From Coprenecus sp902388455 (GTDB taxonomy: Bacteria; Bacteroidota; Bacteroidia; Bacteroidales; UBA932), in assembly GCA_963931615.1 (NCBI GenBank), contig OZ007032.1, positions 2,108,001 to 2,172,000 on the forward strand: a stretch of 64,000 nucleotides of DNA, given 5' to 3'. This document shows positions 50,606-60,415 of this stretch, piece after piece (position 1 is the first letter of the stretch; each line of letters starts with the position of its first letter). The notes beneath the pieces are model-generated. The model was given only the letters and a program-made list of their open reading frames with translations, was not told where the DNA came from and searched no databases. The translations under genes were made by a program, and so were the position numbers.

Positions 50606-51571
50606 CTACCTTCTGGAATATGTCAGCACGACATTGGCGGAGTTGCTGTCAGGAAGAGCTTCTGTAGTGAACACGATTTCAGTATTCTCCGATGTCATCG
50701 CAGACTGCACTCTCACACGGCCCTTGACCATACCTTCACCCAGCAGCTTCATCTCGTCCGAAGTCAGAGAACTGCCTGCTTTGTACTTATTGGCCACCTG
50801 AATGATATCTGGATCCTCCGTATTGAGGATTATACTTCTGCCAGCCACTTTACCGCCGGCATAGCTTGTCTCGAGGGTCTTGAGTGCGAAGTCAAAGACT
50901 TCAGCCACATACCCGTAATTACCGCCGTCAACCGTAAGCCTGAAGAGTTCCTCGATGCTGGACAGACCGCCGTTCTGGAAGACGTAGGTCAGGTCTACAC
51001 TGCCCACACCGTAGTTCTCCACACCGGAGATGGAGCTGTTGCCCTCTCCGATATAGGTTTCCTCGGATGCACCGGTGCCGAACTTGACCAGACCGGGTTC
51101 GCGGTACATGGTGATATCTACCGAATCACCCCAGAAAGAGTTACGCGCATCGCACGGAACCACCTCGAATGTCGCGGATGTAGAAGCAGTCTTGACATCC
51201 TCTCCTGCAGGGGCATCGTTGAAACGCATCTCGATATTGAGCGCCACATCGATGAGTCCGGCATTGGATGCCAGATAGTAGCAGGTATAACGTCCCATAC
51301 CGCCCGTAAACTCATAGCTGGTATAGATGTCCATTATCTCGCTGCCGTTGACTGTCCACACGGGATCCATGCTGTAGAGGTTGCCGGACATGGGCACTTT
51401 ATCCTCCACGGTAAGAACAATCTGATGGCCGACCCCTATCTTTTCCTGACTCACGGCAATCTCACCCAGCTCTGGGGCCATGGGGGTCACCGTACCGTCG
51501 TCACAACCGGGCAGAGCAAAGACAGCCGCAGCCGCCATCATCGTCACTGCCCCTAATATCCTGATGTTCAT
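50606..51571 (-). CDS. Lipoprotein of unknown function
   Basis: 321 residues with a lipoprotein signal (MNIRILGAVTMMAAAAVFALPGC, Cys23). The body is beta-rich with an Ig/PKD-like start (GEIAVSQEKIGVGHQIVLTV, then EDKVPMSGNL) and a final strand VVLTYSRR. No enzyme motif is seen. It is upstream of and 4 bp from the small barrel protein, so they probably work together in the envelope. A fragment of a paralogue's 3' end lies at 49777. Confidence 0.7.
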   Translation of the reverse strand: MNIRILGAVTMMAAAAVFALPGCDDGTVTPMAPELGEIAVSQEKIGVGHQIVLTVEDKVPMSGNLYSMDPVWTVNGSEIMDIYTSYEFTGGMGRYTCYYLASNAGLIDVALNIEMRFNDAPAGEDVKTASTSATFEVVPCDARNSFWGDSVDITMYREPGLVKFGTGASEETYIGEGNSSISGVENYGVGSVDLTYVFQNGGLSSIEELFRLTVDGGNYGYVAEVFDFALKTLETSYAGGKVAGRSIILNTEDPDIIQVANKYKAGSSLTSDEMKLLGEGMVKGRVRVQSAMTSENTEIVFTTEALPDSNSANVVLTYSRR

Positions 51572-51591
51572 AATTAATTTTTCCTTTGAAC

Positions 51592-52155
51592 TTACACTGT
51601 CATTATTTCCTTCTCCTTGTTGGCAAGGATGGTGTCGATCTTCTTGTTGTAGTTGTCGACCTCCTTCTGCACGTCGTTCTCGGCGTCCTTGGCCACATCC
51701 TCGGGCATACCGTCCTTCTGGGCCTTCTTCAGCAGGTCGTTGGCGTCCTTGCGGGCGTTGCGGATGGAGATCTTGGCCGACTCGCCGGCTGCCTTCGACT
51801 TCTTCACCAGTTCCTTGCGGCGGTCCTCAGTGAGGGGCGGAACATTGATGCGGATGTGCTCGCCGTTGTTCTGGGGAGTGAAACCGAGGTTGGCATCCAT
51901 GATGGCCTTCTCGATCTTAGGTATCATGTTCTTCTCCCAGGGCTGGATCAGCATCGTACGGGCGTCGGGCACGGTGATGCTGGCCACCTGGGGCACGGGG
52001 GTCGGGTTGCCGTAGTAATCCACCATGACGCTGTTGAACACAGCGGGGTTGGCCTTGCCGGCCCTGTAGGTCTTGAGGTCCTCTTCCAGATAGTTGACGG
52101 CCTCGCTCATCTTTTTCACTGCTGAGGCAATGATGTCTTTTGCATTGTCTGCCAT
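51592..52155 (-). CDS. frr: Ribosome recycling factor
   Basis: 187 residues, normal length. The family core is plain: LKTYRAGKANPAVFNSVMVDYYG is the R-x-G-R/K-A block, then TPVPQVASITVPDARTM, and PPLTEDRRKELVKKSK near residue 125. It dissociates ribosomes after termination together with EF-G. It follows pyrH by 36 bp, the conserved pyrH-frr order. Confidence 0.97.
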   Translation of the reverse strand: MADNAKDIIASAVKKMSEAVNYLEEDLKTYRAGKANPAVFNSVMVDYYGNPTPVPQVASITVPDARTMLIQPWEKNMIPKIEKAIMDANLGFTPQNNGEHIRINVPPLTEDRRKELVKKSKAAGESAKISIRNARKDANDLLKKAQKDGMPEDVAKDAENDVQKEVDNYNKKIDTILANKEKEIMTV

Positions 52156-52191
52156 AATATTGTGATTTAGAAATTATTTCCTCCGTTCTGT

Positions 52192-52917
52192 CTACTTGTG
52201 CACCAGCGTGCCGACTTTTCCGCCGGCGAGCAGCTGCTGCAGATTGCCCTCGCGGTTCATGTCGAAGACCACGATGGGCATGTCGTTGTCCTTGCACAGG
52301 GCAAATGCGGTGCTGTCCATGACCTTCAGCCCGTCCGAGAGGGCCTTGTCAAATGTCAGCTCGTCGTACCTTGTGGCCGTCGGGTCCTTCTCCGGGTCGG
52401 CAGTGTAGACCCCGTCCACGCGGGTGCCCTTCAGCAGTGCCCCGGCTCCTATCTCGCAGGCTCTCAGGGCGGCCGCGGAGTCAGTGGTAAAGAAGGGATT
52501 GCCGGTACCTCCGGCGATCAGAGCCACCGCACCGCGCTCCATGGCCGCTACGGCATTGTCCCTGGTATAATATTCGGCAATGGGCTTCATCGGGGTCGAG
52601 GTAAATACCTCCGCGTCCACTCCGGCACTGCGGATGGCCATTGCCAGGCCGAGGCTGTTGATCACCGTCGCGAGCATACCCATGCGGTCGCCGCCCACGC
52701 GGTCAAAGCCCTTGCCCGCACCTGAAAGTCCTCTGAAAATGTTGCCGCCGCCCACTACGATGGCGACCTGCACTCCGTTCCTGACGGCCTGAGCCACCTC
52801 CGCGGCATAGCGGGCCAGCATCCCTTCATCGATGCCGCGTCCCTCATTGCCCCCGAGGCTCTCCCCGCTGAGCTTGAGCAATACCCTTTTATACTTCATA
52901 TTTTCCGTAATTTCCAT
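52192..52917 (-). CDS. pyrH: UMP kinase
   Basis: 241 residues. It phosphorylates UMP to UDP. Amino-acid kinase fold motifs: LLKLSGESLGG, VAIVVGGGNIFRG, DRMGMLATVINSLGL, GGTGNPFFTTDSAAALRA, VDGVYTADPEKDPTA. A start six codons later (MKYKRVLLKLSGES) is also possible. The promoter box TAAATTTG lies just upstream. Confidence 0.96.
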   Translation of the reverse strand: MEITENMKYKRVLLKLSGESLGGNEGRGIDEGMLARYAAEVAQAVRNGVQVAIVVGGGNIFRGLSGAGKGFDRVGGDRMGMLATVINSLGLAMAIRSAGVDAEVFTSTPMKPIAEYYTRDNAVAAMERGAVALIAGGTGNPFFTTDSAAALRACEIGAGALLKGTRVDGVYTADPEKDPTATRYDELTFDKALSDGLKVMDSTAFALCKDNDMPIVVFDMNREGNLQQLLAGGKVGTLVHK

Positions 52918-52936
52918 TTAACTTCCGTTTATCCTG

Positions 52937-52944
52937 CAAATTTA
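52937..52944 (-). promoter_or_regulatory. -7 box for pyrH-frr
   Basis: TAAATTTG on the minus strand (TAnnTTTG), 19 bp upstream of the pyrH ATG. Confidence 0.55.
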
Positions 52945-53040
52945 CGGAAAATTTCCTTTCAATCTCGCGTCCCTCCTGCTTTTCACCCGCCGCTGCGCTA
53001 AATTTCCAAACAGCACCGCGCCTTACAAGTTAGCACCGGG

Positions 53041-54684
53041 CTATTTTTCATCAGCGATGAGGGCGTCCACATCGGCCTGGATGGGGGTGCCGGTGGCGTA
53101 GTCCCAGAGGGTGACGGAGCGGATATTGTAGTAGTAGTACCAGTAGTAGTAGAGCTGCTGGACGTAGTCCTGGCGGGCGAGGTCCTTGGCGTCGCGGGCG
53201 TCGTTGAGTTCGAGCACGCTCATGCGGCCGATGAGGAAGGACTCGACGGAGGCCTGGTAGCGGGCGGAGGCGACGCGGTCGGACTCACGGGCGAGGTCCA
53301 GCTGGCCGGCCTGGTTGTTGAACTGTTCGGTGAGCAGAAAGATGTTCTGGTTGAAATTGAGTTCCTCCTGCTGAAGCTGGGAGCGGACCACGTCACGGTT
53401 GCTCTCGGCCACCTTGACCTGCCCTTTGCGCTTGCCCCAGTCGAGAATCGGTATCGACAAGCCTATCGAGACGACCTCCTGGTCGCGGATGTCGTTGTAG
53501 GCCATAGCCAGCTCGCGGTTCACGCCGGAGTAGCCGACGGTCACGTTCAGGTCCACCTGATAGCGCTGTCCCTTGGCCGTGGCCACGCTGTAGTCGGCCT
53601 CGAGTTTGCGGCGCAGGATATTCTGGGCAAATGAGCTGTTGGCCAGGGCCTTGCCCAGAACATCATCGTAATCCAGAGCCGGCAGGGGAATGGCCTCGGG
53701 CAGCACGGCCTCGATGGTGTCCTGCTCGGAGAGGCCGAGGAAGGCTCGGAGATTGAACATAGCTCCGTTCAAGCTGCTCCGCCGCTCGGTCACATCGGCC
53801 TTGGCCTGCAGGGCGGAAAGGCTCAGCTGCATCAGCTCGGTCTCGGATATCTGGCCGATCTTGCGGCGTTCCTGAGCGATGGCGTAGAGCTTGTCGGCGT
53901 TCTCGAGGTTCTGCTCGGCTATCTTCAGATTCTCCGTCGCCAGGACATAGTCGAAGAAATACGCGATAGTGTTCATCTTGACCGTCTCCATATCCTCGGA
54001 GTAGCCTGCCCGGGACTCGGCATAGCGCACCGGCTCGATCTTCTTGTCCCAGCGGAAGGGATTGACCGAGAACAAGGGCTGGGTCAGGGTCAGGGCCACG
54101 GGGATGGACATGAACTCGTTGTAGGCATTAGCACCCAGCTGCCGCGTCATATCCAGGCCGGTGCTCAGCGAGACCGTACCGCCGGTGAACGGAATGTTCT
54201 GGGTCACGGACAGTTCTCCGGTGAGTCCTAACCAGTTGCTGCGCACGTAGCTGTAGGTTCCGTCGGCATTCTGATAGGAATTGTAGTTGTTGTTGAACGT
54301 GGGCAGCGTCCCGTTGAAAATCAGCTCCGGCAGCCGCTCCGCCTTGTAGGTCCGGAACTGCCAGTACGCGCTCTTGAGCTGGTTCAGCGCCACCGCCGCA
54401 TCAACTGACTGACTGCACGCCAGGTCCATCGCCCCCTCGAGGGTAAGCTGCATCACGCCGCCCTGCTTTCCGCCGGCCCGACCCATGCCCGACTCCGGCA
54501 CTTCACCCGATTCATTTTCACAACCAGACCCAGGTTCTCCATCCTGTTCACCCGGCTCATTACCCACCTTTTGCAGAACACCATCACCGGCCTCCTGCGC
54601 CGCCAGCCTCTGCTGCCCAGGCACTGCCGCCATCAGCAGCACCGCCGCCGTCATCATCACCGTTTCTCGAAAAATACGTTTCAT
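53041..54684 (-). CDS. TolC-family outer-membrane efflux channel
   Basis: 547 residues from ATG 54684; the frame extends 15 codons upstream without signal character. Signal peptide MKRIFRETVMMTAAVLLMAAV, then a Gly/Glu-rich low-complexity segment (about residues 37-75) not found in typical TolC. Two OEP repeats follow: LTLEGAMDLACSQSVDAAVA to LGLSEQDT, and ALANSSFAQNILRRKLEADY to LNDARDAKDLARQDYVQQLY, both with long coiled-coil heptads, and strands such as SIGLSIPILDWGKRKGQV. It would be the outer-membrane exit for the MacB-like ABC genes to its right. A two-copy palindrome array lies between them. Confidence 0.88.
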   Translation of the reverse strand: MKRIFRETVMMTAAVLLMAAVPGQQRLAAQEAGDGVLQKVGNEPGEQDGEPGSGCENESGEVPESGMGRAGGKQGGVMQLTLEGAMDLACSQSVDAAVALNQLKSAYWQFRTYKAERLPELIFNGTLPTFNNNYNSYQNADGTYSYVRSNWLGLTGELSVTQNIPFTGGTVSLSTGLDMTRQLGANAYNEFMSIPVALTLTQPLFSVNPFRWDKKIEPVRYAESRAGYSEDMETVKMNTIAYFFDYVLATENLKIAEQNLENADKLYAIAQERRKIGQISETELMQLSLSALQAKADVTERRSSLNGAMFNLRAFLGLSEQDTIEAVLPEAIPLPALDYDDVLGKALANSSFAQNILRRKLEADYSVATAKGQRYQVDLNVTVGYSGVNRELAMAYNDIRDQEVVSIGLSIPILDWGKRKGQVKVAESNRDVVRSQLQQEELNFNQNIFLLTEQFNNQAGQLDLARESDRVASARYQASVESFLIGRMSVLELNDARDAKDLARQDYVQQLYYYWYYYYNIRSVTLWDYATGTPIQADVDALIADEK

Positions 54685-54919
54685 TGTTATTGTTTGCTTC
54701 TCAATTTTACAATTATTACCACTATACATTTTCGTTATATTTCAAGTACCAGTTTATCAAGCACTTAGCATCTTTCCAAAATGTTAGGTGCCCGATATTT
54801 TGCCCAATAATGCTCATTTTTACTCGTCCTAACATTTTCTCTATTCAATATCTTATTCATTCTCAGCATATTGCCACACACCTAAAATGCATAGTGACAA
54901 TATGGGAACTTCCGTACTT

Positions 54920-55065
54920 CCACAACGGCAGGAAAATGCAGGATTCGCTGCCGTTGTGGCAAGGGGCGGAGGACCTGGGAGGCCCAGGAAGTGCCTCTCG
55001 CAAGGAACGGCCAGTTCCGGGGCTTCCACAACGGCAGGAAAATGCAGGATTCGCTGCCGTTGTGG
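54920..55065 (+). repeat. REP-like palindrome array, locus E (2 copies)
   Basis: Copies at 54920-54959 and 55026-55065 (106 bp apart). Arms CCACAACGGCAG and CTGCCGTTGTGG are perfectly complementary over 12 bp; the loop is GAAAATGCAGGATTCG, where GAA/TTC can add three pairs past a bulged G. Spacer type matches locus F, not B-D. Confidence 0.9.
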
Positions 55066-55162
55066 AATGGGGCGGAGGACCGGAATGCCGCAAGGAACGG
55101 GAAACCGGAGCGGCCGCAAAGGGTGGAGGACCGAGGAAATATGGAACGGCGGTACTTCATGG

Positions 55163-56446
55163 TCATTCCTCCCGAAGGGCCTCCGACGGCCGCATCCCCG
55201 AAACCTTCCATACGGAGACGAGCGCAGCCAGAATATTCATCAGGAACACAGCAGCCGCCACGACAGCAGTGACCATCAGTACGGACAGCGGCCCTGAAGT
55301 CAGCACCGGCCAGGGCGTCAGGGTCTCGGCCGCCGGATAGACACCGAAAAACTCCGCGCCTACGGTAGCCGACTCGCGTCCCAGCACCAGATTGACATTG
55401 AGCACCAGGACGATTCCGATACCCACCGCTATAGCGGTAGACCTACAGGCCCGGGCCACTGCGCTGAGCCGCAGCCTTGCCGGAGTGGCACCCATCGCCT
55501 GACGGACACCGTATTCGTCCTGATTCTTCCGCGAGCTCAGCAGCCAGAACGAGAAGGCTCCGAGCACGAGATTGAGGACGAGATATATCAGACCGACATT
55601 GCGAAGGGAAACATCCATGCTGGCCTGCAGCTTGTTCTCCAAGGGGAAGACCGCAGTTGCCCTGAGATTGCCGAATGCGGCCTGCGACGAGAGCACCCGG
55701 TTGAGTTCGGGAAGGAAGGCATCCAAGTCGGTACCGTCAGCCACACGGGCCACCCAGTAAGCACCGCCGTTGGACAGCTCGTCGTAGTTCACGGCTGCGA
55801 TATTGGATATCAGCACCGGGGTCGGGACACCCGTGATCTCGCGCAGCTTCTGGCGGGGAATCACGCCGACGACGACGTTGTTGCCGCTCTCGGTGGACTC
55901 AAATGACCTGCCTATAGGATTTTCCCCGGGGAACAGGAACTCGGCCAGATCCTCGGAGACCACGACCCTGCCCACAGCATCCTCCGTCAGGAAGGGACTG
56001 CTTTCAGGCAGCACCCATTCGTAACCGAACACTTCCATGAAATCGGATCCGGTAACCCGGTACAGCATGCTGCACTCCATGAAATGGGTCGAGTCCCGGA
56101 AAACCCTGCCGTACATGTGATTGTCAATGCCGGGGAAATACGGACGGCACGGCGCGGCATACTCCACCCCGCTGACCGAGGACAGGACCTCCCCCATACG
56201 CCGGAAATCCTCCGTCATCCGTTCCCGTTCCATCGCCTCCGGGCGGTAATCCGGATCGTAGTCCGGCAGCACCTCCACCTGCACCACCACGACATTCTCA
56301 TAATCCCAGCCCATGGGAATGAACATACTGCGGTACAGCTTCATTATCTCAGGGTCGGCGAGGAACCAGCCCAGCACGAAGACCAGAACGGTCTCCACTA
56401 TCAGCCACATTCCGCTTTTTATCTTCTTATGCGCTTTCATAACCAT
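55163..56446 (-). CDS. MacB-like ABC permease, C-terminal-half type
   Basis: 427 residues. One N-terminal helix (WLIVETVLVFVLGWFLADP), a periplasmic MacB_PCD-like domain (VVVSEDLAEFLFPGENPIGR) and three C-terminal FtsX helices with DEYGVRQAMGATPARL. It corresponds to residues about 430-863 of the full-length paralogue at 57743-60334. It starts 1 bp after the stop of the N-half gene, so the pair acts as a split version of one permease. The substrate is unknown; related systems export peptides or lipids. Confidence 0.85.
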   Translation of the reverse strand: MVMKAHKKIKSGMWLIVETVLVFVLGWFLADPEIMKLYRSMFIPMGWDYENVVVVQVEVLPDYDPDYRPEAMERERMTEDFRRMGEVLSSVSGVEYAAPCRPYFPGIDNHMYGRVFRDSTHFMECSMLYRVTGSDFMEVFGYEWVLPESSPFLTEDAVGRVVVSEDLAEFLFPGENPIGRSFESTESGNNVVVGVIPRQKLREITGVPTPVLISNIAAVNYDELSNGGAYWVARVADGTDLDAFLPELNRVLSSQAAFGNLRATAVFPLENKLQASMDVSLRNVGLIYLVLNLVLGAFSFWLLSSRKNQDEYGVRQAMGATPARLRLSAVARACRSTAIAVGIGIVLVLNVNLVLGRESATVGAEFFGVYPAAETLTPWPVLTSGPLSVLMVTAVVAAAVFLMNILAALVSVWKVSGMRPSEALREE

Positions 56447-56447
56447 G

Positions 56448-57746
56448 CTATTTTTTCTCGTTCAACGAATCCGTTACGCTGTATCTCAGCACCTTCCTTA
56501 CCGGCAGATACGAGGACAGCAGATTGAGGGCCAGCACACAGACAAACACCAGAAGGTACAGTTCCGGACGGAAGAACACATCCGCAGGAAACACCAGGTC
56601 GGCCTGCATCTCCACGGCATCATACCCGGCCTTGCTCTGCTCCAGAGCATTGGACAGCAGGCCCAGAATCCCCCTGGCGAACACCACACCGAAAAGCCCC
56701 CCGATAAGCGTCAGCAGGAAATTCTCCGAAAGCACCTGCCGCACTATGACACCGTCTGGTGCCCCGTATGCCTTGCGTACCCCGAACTCTACGATCCGTT
56801 CCTCCATGCTCGAAGCCACCATACCGCTCAGATTGACAGCAGGGACAATCATCAGCATCAGCACCATCGCCGTTATGATCGAAAGAAGCGTTTCCGCTGA
56901 CACACCGGAAGTTCTGATATAAGTCTCCGGCCGCACATCCGGTGAGATATAGAACTCCTCTGCCGCACCGAACGAGAGATTGTACCTCGCCGTCACATCG
57001 CTTACCCCTGCCCGTACCGCATCAAAGTCCCTGCGGCTCTTGGCCAGAATATACAGATGGCCCGAGCCTAACCAAGGCTGTCCGTCCGCACTGTAGAACC
57101 TCGTCCTGTACAGCTGATACGGCAGCCATACCTCCGCATCTGTCATCATCGCAGTGAGAGGCACATCCCGCACCACCCCGCAGATTCTGAGCGGAGTACC
57201 GCCGTAGAGCACGCTCTGCCCCACCGCCGCGTCACCCGAGCCGAAGCACCTGCGGGCAAACGTCTCGGAGACCACCGCCTCCACCAGCACCGGATTCCAT
57301 TCCCCCGGAGCCTGCCCGTCCCGGAACTCAAACTGGAACACGTCCCAGAAACCTCCGTCCACATACATCACCGGAGCATTGTGGACATTGCCGTCGGGCG
57401 CGGTCAGACTGAGCGAACCGCTTCGGAAAGGCGCAATGACATACGACATGCTCTCCACGCCGGGGATATCCGCCTCTTCTATCAGCTGCGCCAGACGCTC
57501 GCTCACCATGGTACCCATCCGCGGCTCGCCTTTCGCATCATCCAGAATAACATTGGAGAGAACCAGCATACGGCTGCGGTGCTTCTCCGGATAGATTCCC
57601 GAGACACTCATCAGCATGAACATCAGAAAGGCCATCACGAAGGCCATCGACAGCGCCACACCGACGACGTAGATCAGGCTGTACTGCCGGTCCTTGAGCA
57701 TTATCTGCCAGCTCTGGCGTAGGTATACAGGTAGTTTCATAATCAT
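56448..57746 (-). CDS. MacB-like ABC permease, N-terminal-half type
   Basis: 432 residues from ATG 57746 (ATG 57740, matching the paralogue's MKLPVYL start, is equally possible). N-terminal helix LIYVVGVALSMAFVMAFLMF, periplasmic domain (VVSETFARRCFGSGDAAVGQ), then FtsX helices with EFGVRKAYGAPDGVI and a final helix before LRYSVTDSLNEKK. Its start overlaps the stop of the full-length permease (ATGA). The first 93 bp are almost identical to those of the 60334 gene. Confidence 0.85.
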   Translation of the reverse strand: MIMKLPVYLRQSWQIMLKDRQYSLIYVVGVALSMAFVMAFLMFMLMSVSGIYPEKHRSRMLVLSNVILDDAKGEPRMGTMVSERLAQLIEEADIPGVESMSYVIAPFRSGSLSLTAPDGNVHNAPVMYVDGGFWDVFQFEFRDGQAPGEWNPVLVEAVVSETFARRCFGSGDAAVGQSVLYGGTPLRICGVVRDVPLTAMMTDAEVWLPYQLYRTRFYSADGQPWLGSGHLYILAKSRRDFDAVRAGVSDVTARYNLSFGAAEEFYISPDVRPETYIRTSGVSAETLLSIITAMVLMLMIVPAVNLSGMVASSMEERIVEFGVRKAYGAPDGVIVRQVLSENFLLTLIGGLFGVVFARGILGLLSNALEQSKAGYDAVEMQADLVFPADVFFRPELYLLVFVCVLALNLLSSYLPVRKVLRYSVTDSLNEKK

Positions 57747-60334
57747 TCTTCTCTTAAAATTTCTGACGGGCGGGTCCGGGAGACCTTCCACACGGAGACG
57801 AGCGCCGCCAGGGCATTTACAACAAATATTACCGCAGCCACGGCCAATGTCACCATCAGCGCGGACAGGAAAGGTGAAGTCAGTACCGGCCAGGGAGCCA
57901 GGGAACTCTCGGGCAACGCAGGCATATTGACCTGACCTATAAATACTACGTCCCGTCCTCGGAAGAGGATGATATTCAGCACCACAAACAGTCCGATACC
58001 AACCGACAGCGCAGCCTGTCCGAGACCCGCTGCCACTACATCGCGGCGCAGACGTTCCGGAGTCGAGCCCATGGCTGTGCGGACACCGAACTCATCGGCC
58101 CTGCGGCGGGTCTGAAGGGCATAGTGCGAGAACGCCCCGAGTATCAGGTTCAGCAACAGGTACGAGAGCAGTATGGTCTCCAGTTCCCTGCCACCGTAAG
58201 AGTCCATTACTTTCGTCACCGGATAGGATAGTCCTACCCGAAGATTGCCGAATGAAGTCCGGGAAGCCGTCCCGTAATTGATCTGCTCGATAAATTGGCG
58301 CATGTCTGTATCCTGCGACAGCCGCAGCACCCAGAAACACTGCCCTGAACGGATGTAACCGACCGGATAGGAGGCCATATTGACAATGACGACAGGACGG
58401 GGATTGTCAGTCATAGTCCGGACCTTCTGCCGCTGAATCACCCCGGCCACCGTCCTCGGAGCAGCAGGAGACGAGTTGTTGGCAAGATACAATGTCTGTC
58501 CCACCGGATCACTGCCGGGGAAAAGAGCCTCAGCCAGGTCCTCCGAAATAATCACAGTACCCGTTCCCTCATCGGCAGGGCGCACACCTCCCTCCGGCGC
58601 CAGCACGCGGAAACCGAAAACATCCATGAAATCACTGCCCAGCTCCTTGAGGAAACAGGCAGCCTGTATTTTGACAGCAGTATCCGCATAGACCGTCATG
58701 CGCGTCTCGCTGTTGTTGCCGGGAATGAACGGTGACGCAGGTGTGAGTGCCTCCACCCCGTCCAAAGCAGCCAGCACCCGACCCATTCTTCGGAAATCCT
58801 CCAGCAGTACTCCGTCCTCCGAGGCCTCCGGACTGTATGCCGCATCCGAGGCAGAAAGAGAGGAGACAGGAACACAGACTATCCGGTCAGAATCCCAGCC
58901 GACAGGTACGGCGTGACGGCGCACCCCGTTGAGCAGCATCGGGTCGGCAAGCAGCCAGCCGATGATGAATACCAGAGCGGCCTCTGTCACCAGCCAGGCA
59001 TTCCGGACACGACGTGTCCTGTAATAGGAATTGTCCCTGAGCAGTTCCACCGCCCCCTTGCGCAGCACCTTCATCACCGGCTGCACCGAAGCGAAAACAG
59101 TCAGCAAGGCCACCGCCGCAAACCCCATCAGGAAAAGACCCGGACGGAAAAATGACTCTGTCGGAAAGAGCAGGTCCGCATCATTGGAAAAATCTCCCAA
59201 TCCTGCAGTGACCTCTAAGAAATAGCCCGAGAGCATATTCAGCACTCCTATGGACAGGCCGAAGCCCAGGACACCCCCTATAAGCGTCAGCATCAGGTTC
59301 TCCGCAAATATCTGCGAGAACATCGCCCGGAACGGAGCCCCGTAGGACTTCCGCGCCCCGAACTCCGTCAGCCTCTCCTGCAGGCTGGAAGAGACCATCC
59401 CGCACAGATTGACAGCCGGTATCAGCAGTATCACGACAATGGTTCCGATCACTAAGGACAGAACAAGCCCCGGAACTCCACCAAGAAATGACACCCTGAA
59501 AGACAAGGGTTCTGTCTCATACGACATACTGAACTCACTGTCCTCCGGCTGCACGGCATTGTAGCTGCCGACAGCTTCTTCCACCGCCTCCCGGATATCG
59601 GAGAAATGCCTGCGGCTCTGTGCCAGGAAGATTATATAGTTCCCGCCTTCCGGCATAGCCCAATCCGTCAGAATACGCCTGCGCTCCTCCATATCCCTTG
59701 TCAGCCATATCTCCGCATCGGCAATACCGGCTGCGAGCGACACGTCCCGGACTACTCCGCAGACAGTCACCGCACGGCCGTTTACCGTAAGCATACGGCC
59801 CACGGCATCTTCATCCCCGAAGCACCTCTGCGCCATAGTAGCGGAGACGACCGCTGCCGGAGCGGCCTTCCCTCCCTGACCATCCTGTGTATCCTGACCG
59901 AAAGGTCTTCCCGCCAGAAAATCGAAATCGAAAACATCCCAGAATCCACCGTCCACATACCTCACATTGGCATAGAAAGCCGCCCTCTCCCCGGATGAGA
60001 CCAGGACGTCCGCACAGATGGACGGAGGCCGGATTACCGACATAGCCTCCAGACCCTCCGGCTCCGCCTCCCGGATAAGGCGCACCAGGTCATCCGGCAC
60101 ACTTGTAGAACCGAAATACTTGCCGTCTGCGTCATTGTAATACACGCTTGTAAGCAGCATAGTCCGTCCACGGTGACTCTCAGGGTAGACATTTCCCAGC
60201 ATCATCACCATAAATATCAGCACAGACGAGACAAGTGCCATCGACAGCGCCACACCGATGATGTAGATCAGGCTGTACTGCCGGTCCTTGAGCATTATCT
60301 GCCAGCTCTGGCGTAGGTATACAGGTAGTTTCAT
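57743..60334 (-). CDS. Full-length FtsX/MacB-type ABC permease
   Basis: 863 residues containing both halves found as separate genes elsewhere in the cluster. N-half: MKLPVYLRQSWQIMLKDRQY, VVSATMAQRCFGDEDAVGR, EFGARKSYGAPFRAM. C-half from about residue 445: AWLVTEAALVFIIGWLLADP, VIISEDLAEALFPGSDPVGQ, DEFGVRTAMGSTPERLRRDV. Eight membrane helices in total, two large periplasmic domains. It probably pairs with the ATPase at 61037-61702. An array of six palindromic repeats separates it from that ATPase gene. Confidence 0.9.
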   Translation of the reverse strand: MKLPVYLRQSWQIMLKDRQYSLIYIIGVALSMALVSSVLIFMVMMLGNVYPESHRGRTMLLTSVYYNDADGKYFGSTSVPDDLVRLIREAEPEGLEAMSVIRPPSICADVLVSSGERAAFYANVRYVDGGFWDVFDFDFLAGRPFGQDTQDGQGGKAAPAAVVSATMAQRCFGDEDAVGRMLTVNGRAVTVCGVVRDVSLAAGIADAEIWLTRDMEERRRILTDWAMPEGGNYIIFLAQSRRHFSDIREAVEEAVGSYNAVQPEDSEFSMSYETEPLSFRVSFLGGVPGLVLSLVIGTIVVILLIPAVNLCGMVSSSLQERLTEFGARKSYGAPFRAMFSQIFAENLMLTLIGGVLGFGLSIGVLNMLSGYFLEVTAGLGDFSNDADLLFPTESFFRPGLFLMGFAAVALLTVFASVQPVMKVLRKGAVELLRDNSYYRTRRVRNAWLVTEAALVFIIGWLLADPMLLNGVRRHAVPVGWDSDRIVCVPVSSLSASDAAYSPEASEDGVLLEDFRRMGRVLAALDGVEALTPASPFIPGNNSETRMTVYADTAVKIQAACFLKELGSDFMDVFGFRVLAPEGGVRPADEGTGTVIISEDLAEALFPGSDPVGQTLYLANNSSPAAPRTVAGVIQRQKVRTMTDNPRPVVIVNMASYPVGYIRSGQCFWVLRLSQDTDMRQFIEQINYGTASRTSFGNLRVGLSYPVTKVMDSYGGRELETILLSYLLLNLILGAFSHYALQTRRRADEFGVRTAMGSTPERLRRDVVAAGLGQAALSVGIGLFVVLNIILFRGRDVVFIGQVNMPALPESSLAPWPVLTSPFLSALMVTLAVAAVIFVVNALAALVSVWKVSRTRPSEILREE

Positions 60335-60415
60335 CTTTTTGGTTTTTCTGTTCTGTTCTGGTTATGGTTCAACGTTTCATTTTACTCGGTTTTCGGGTCC
60401 TGGTGCCTGGCTTTT

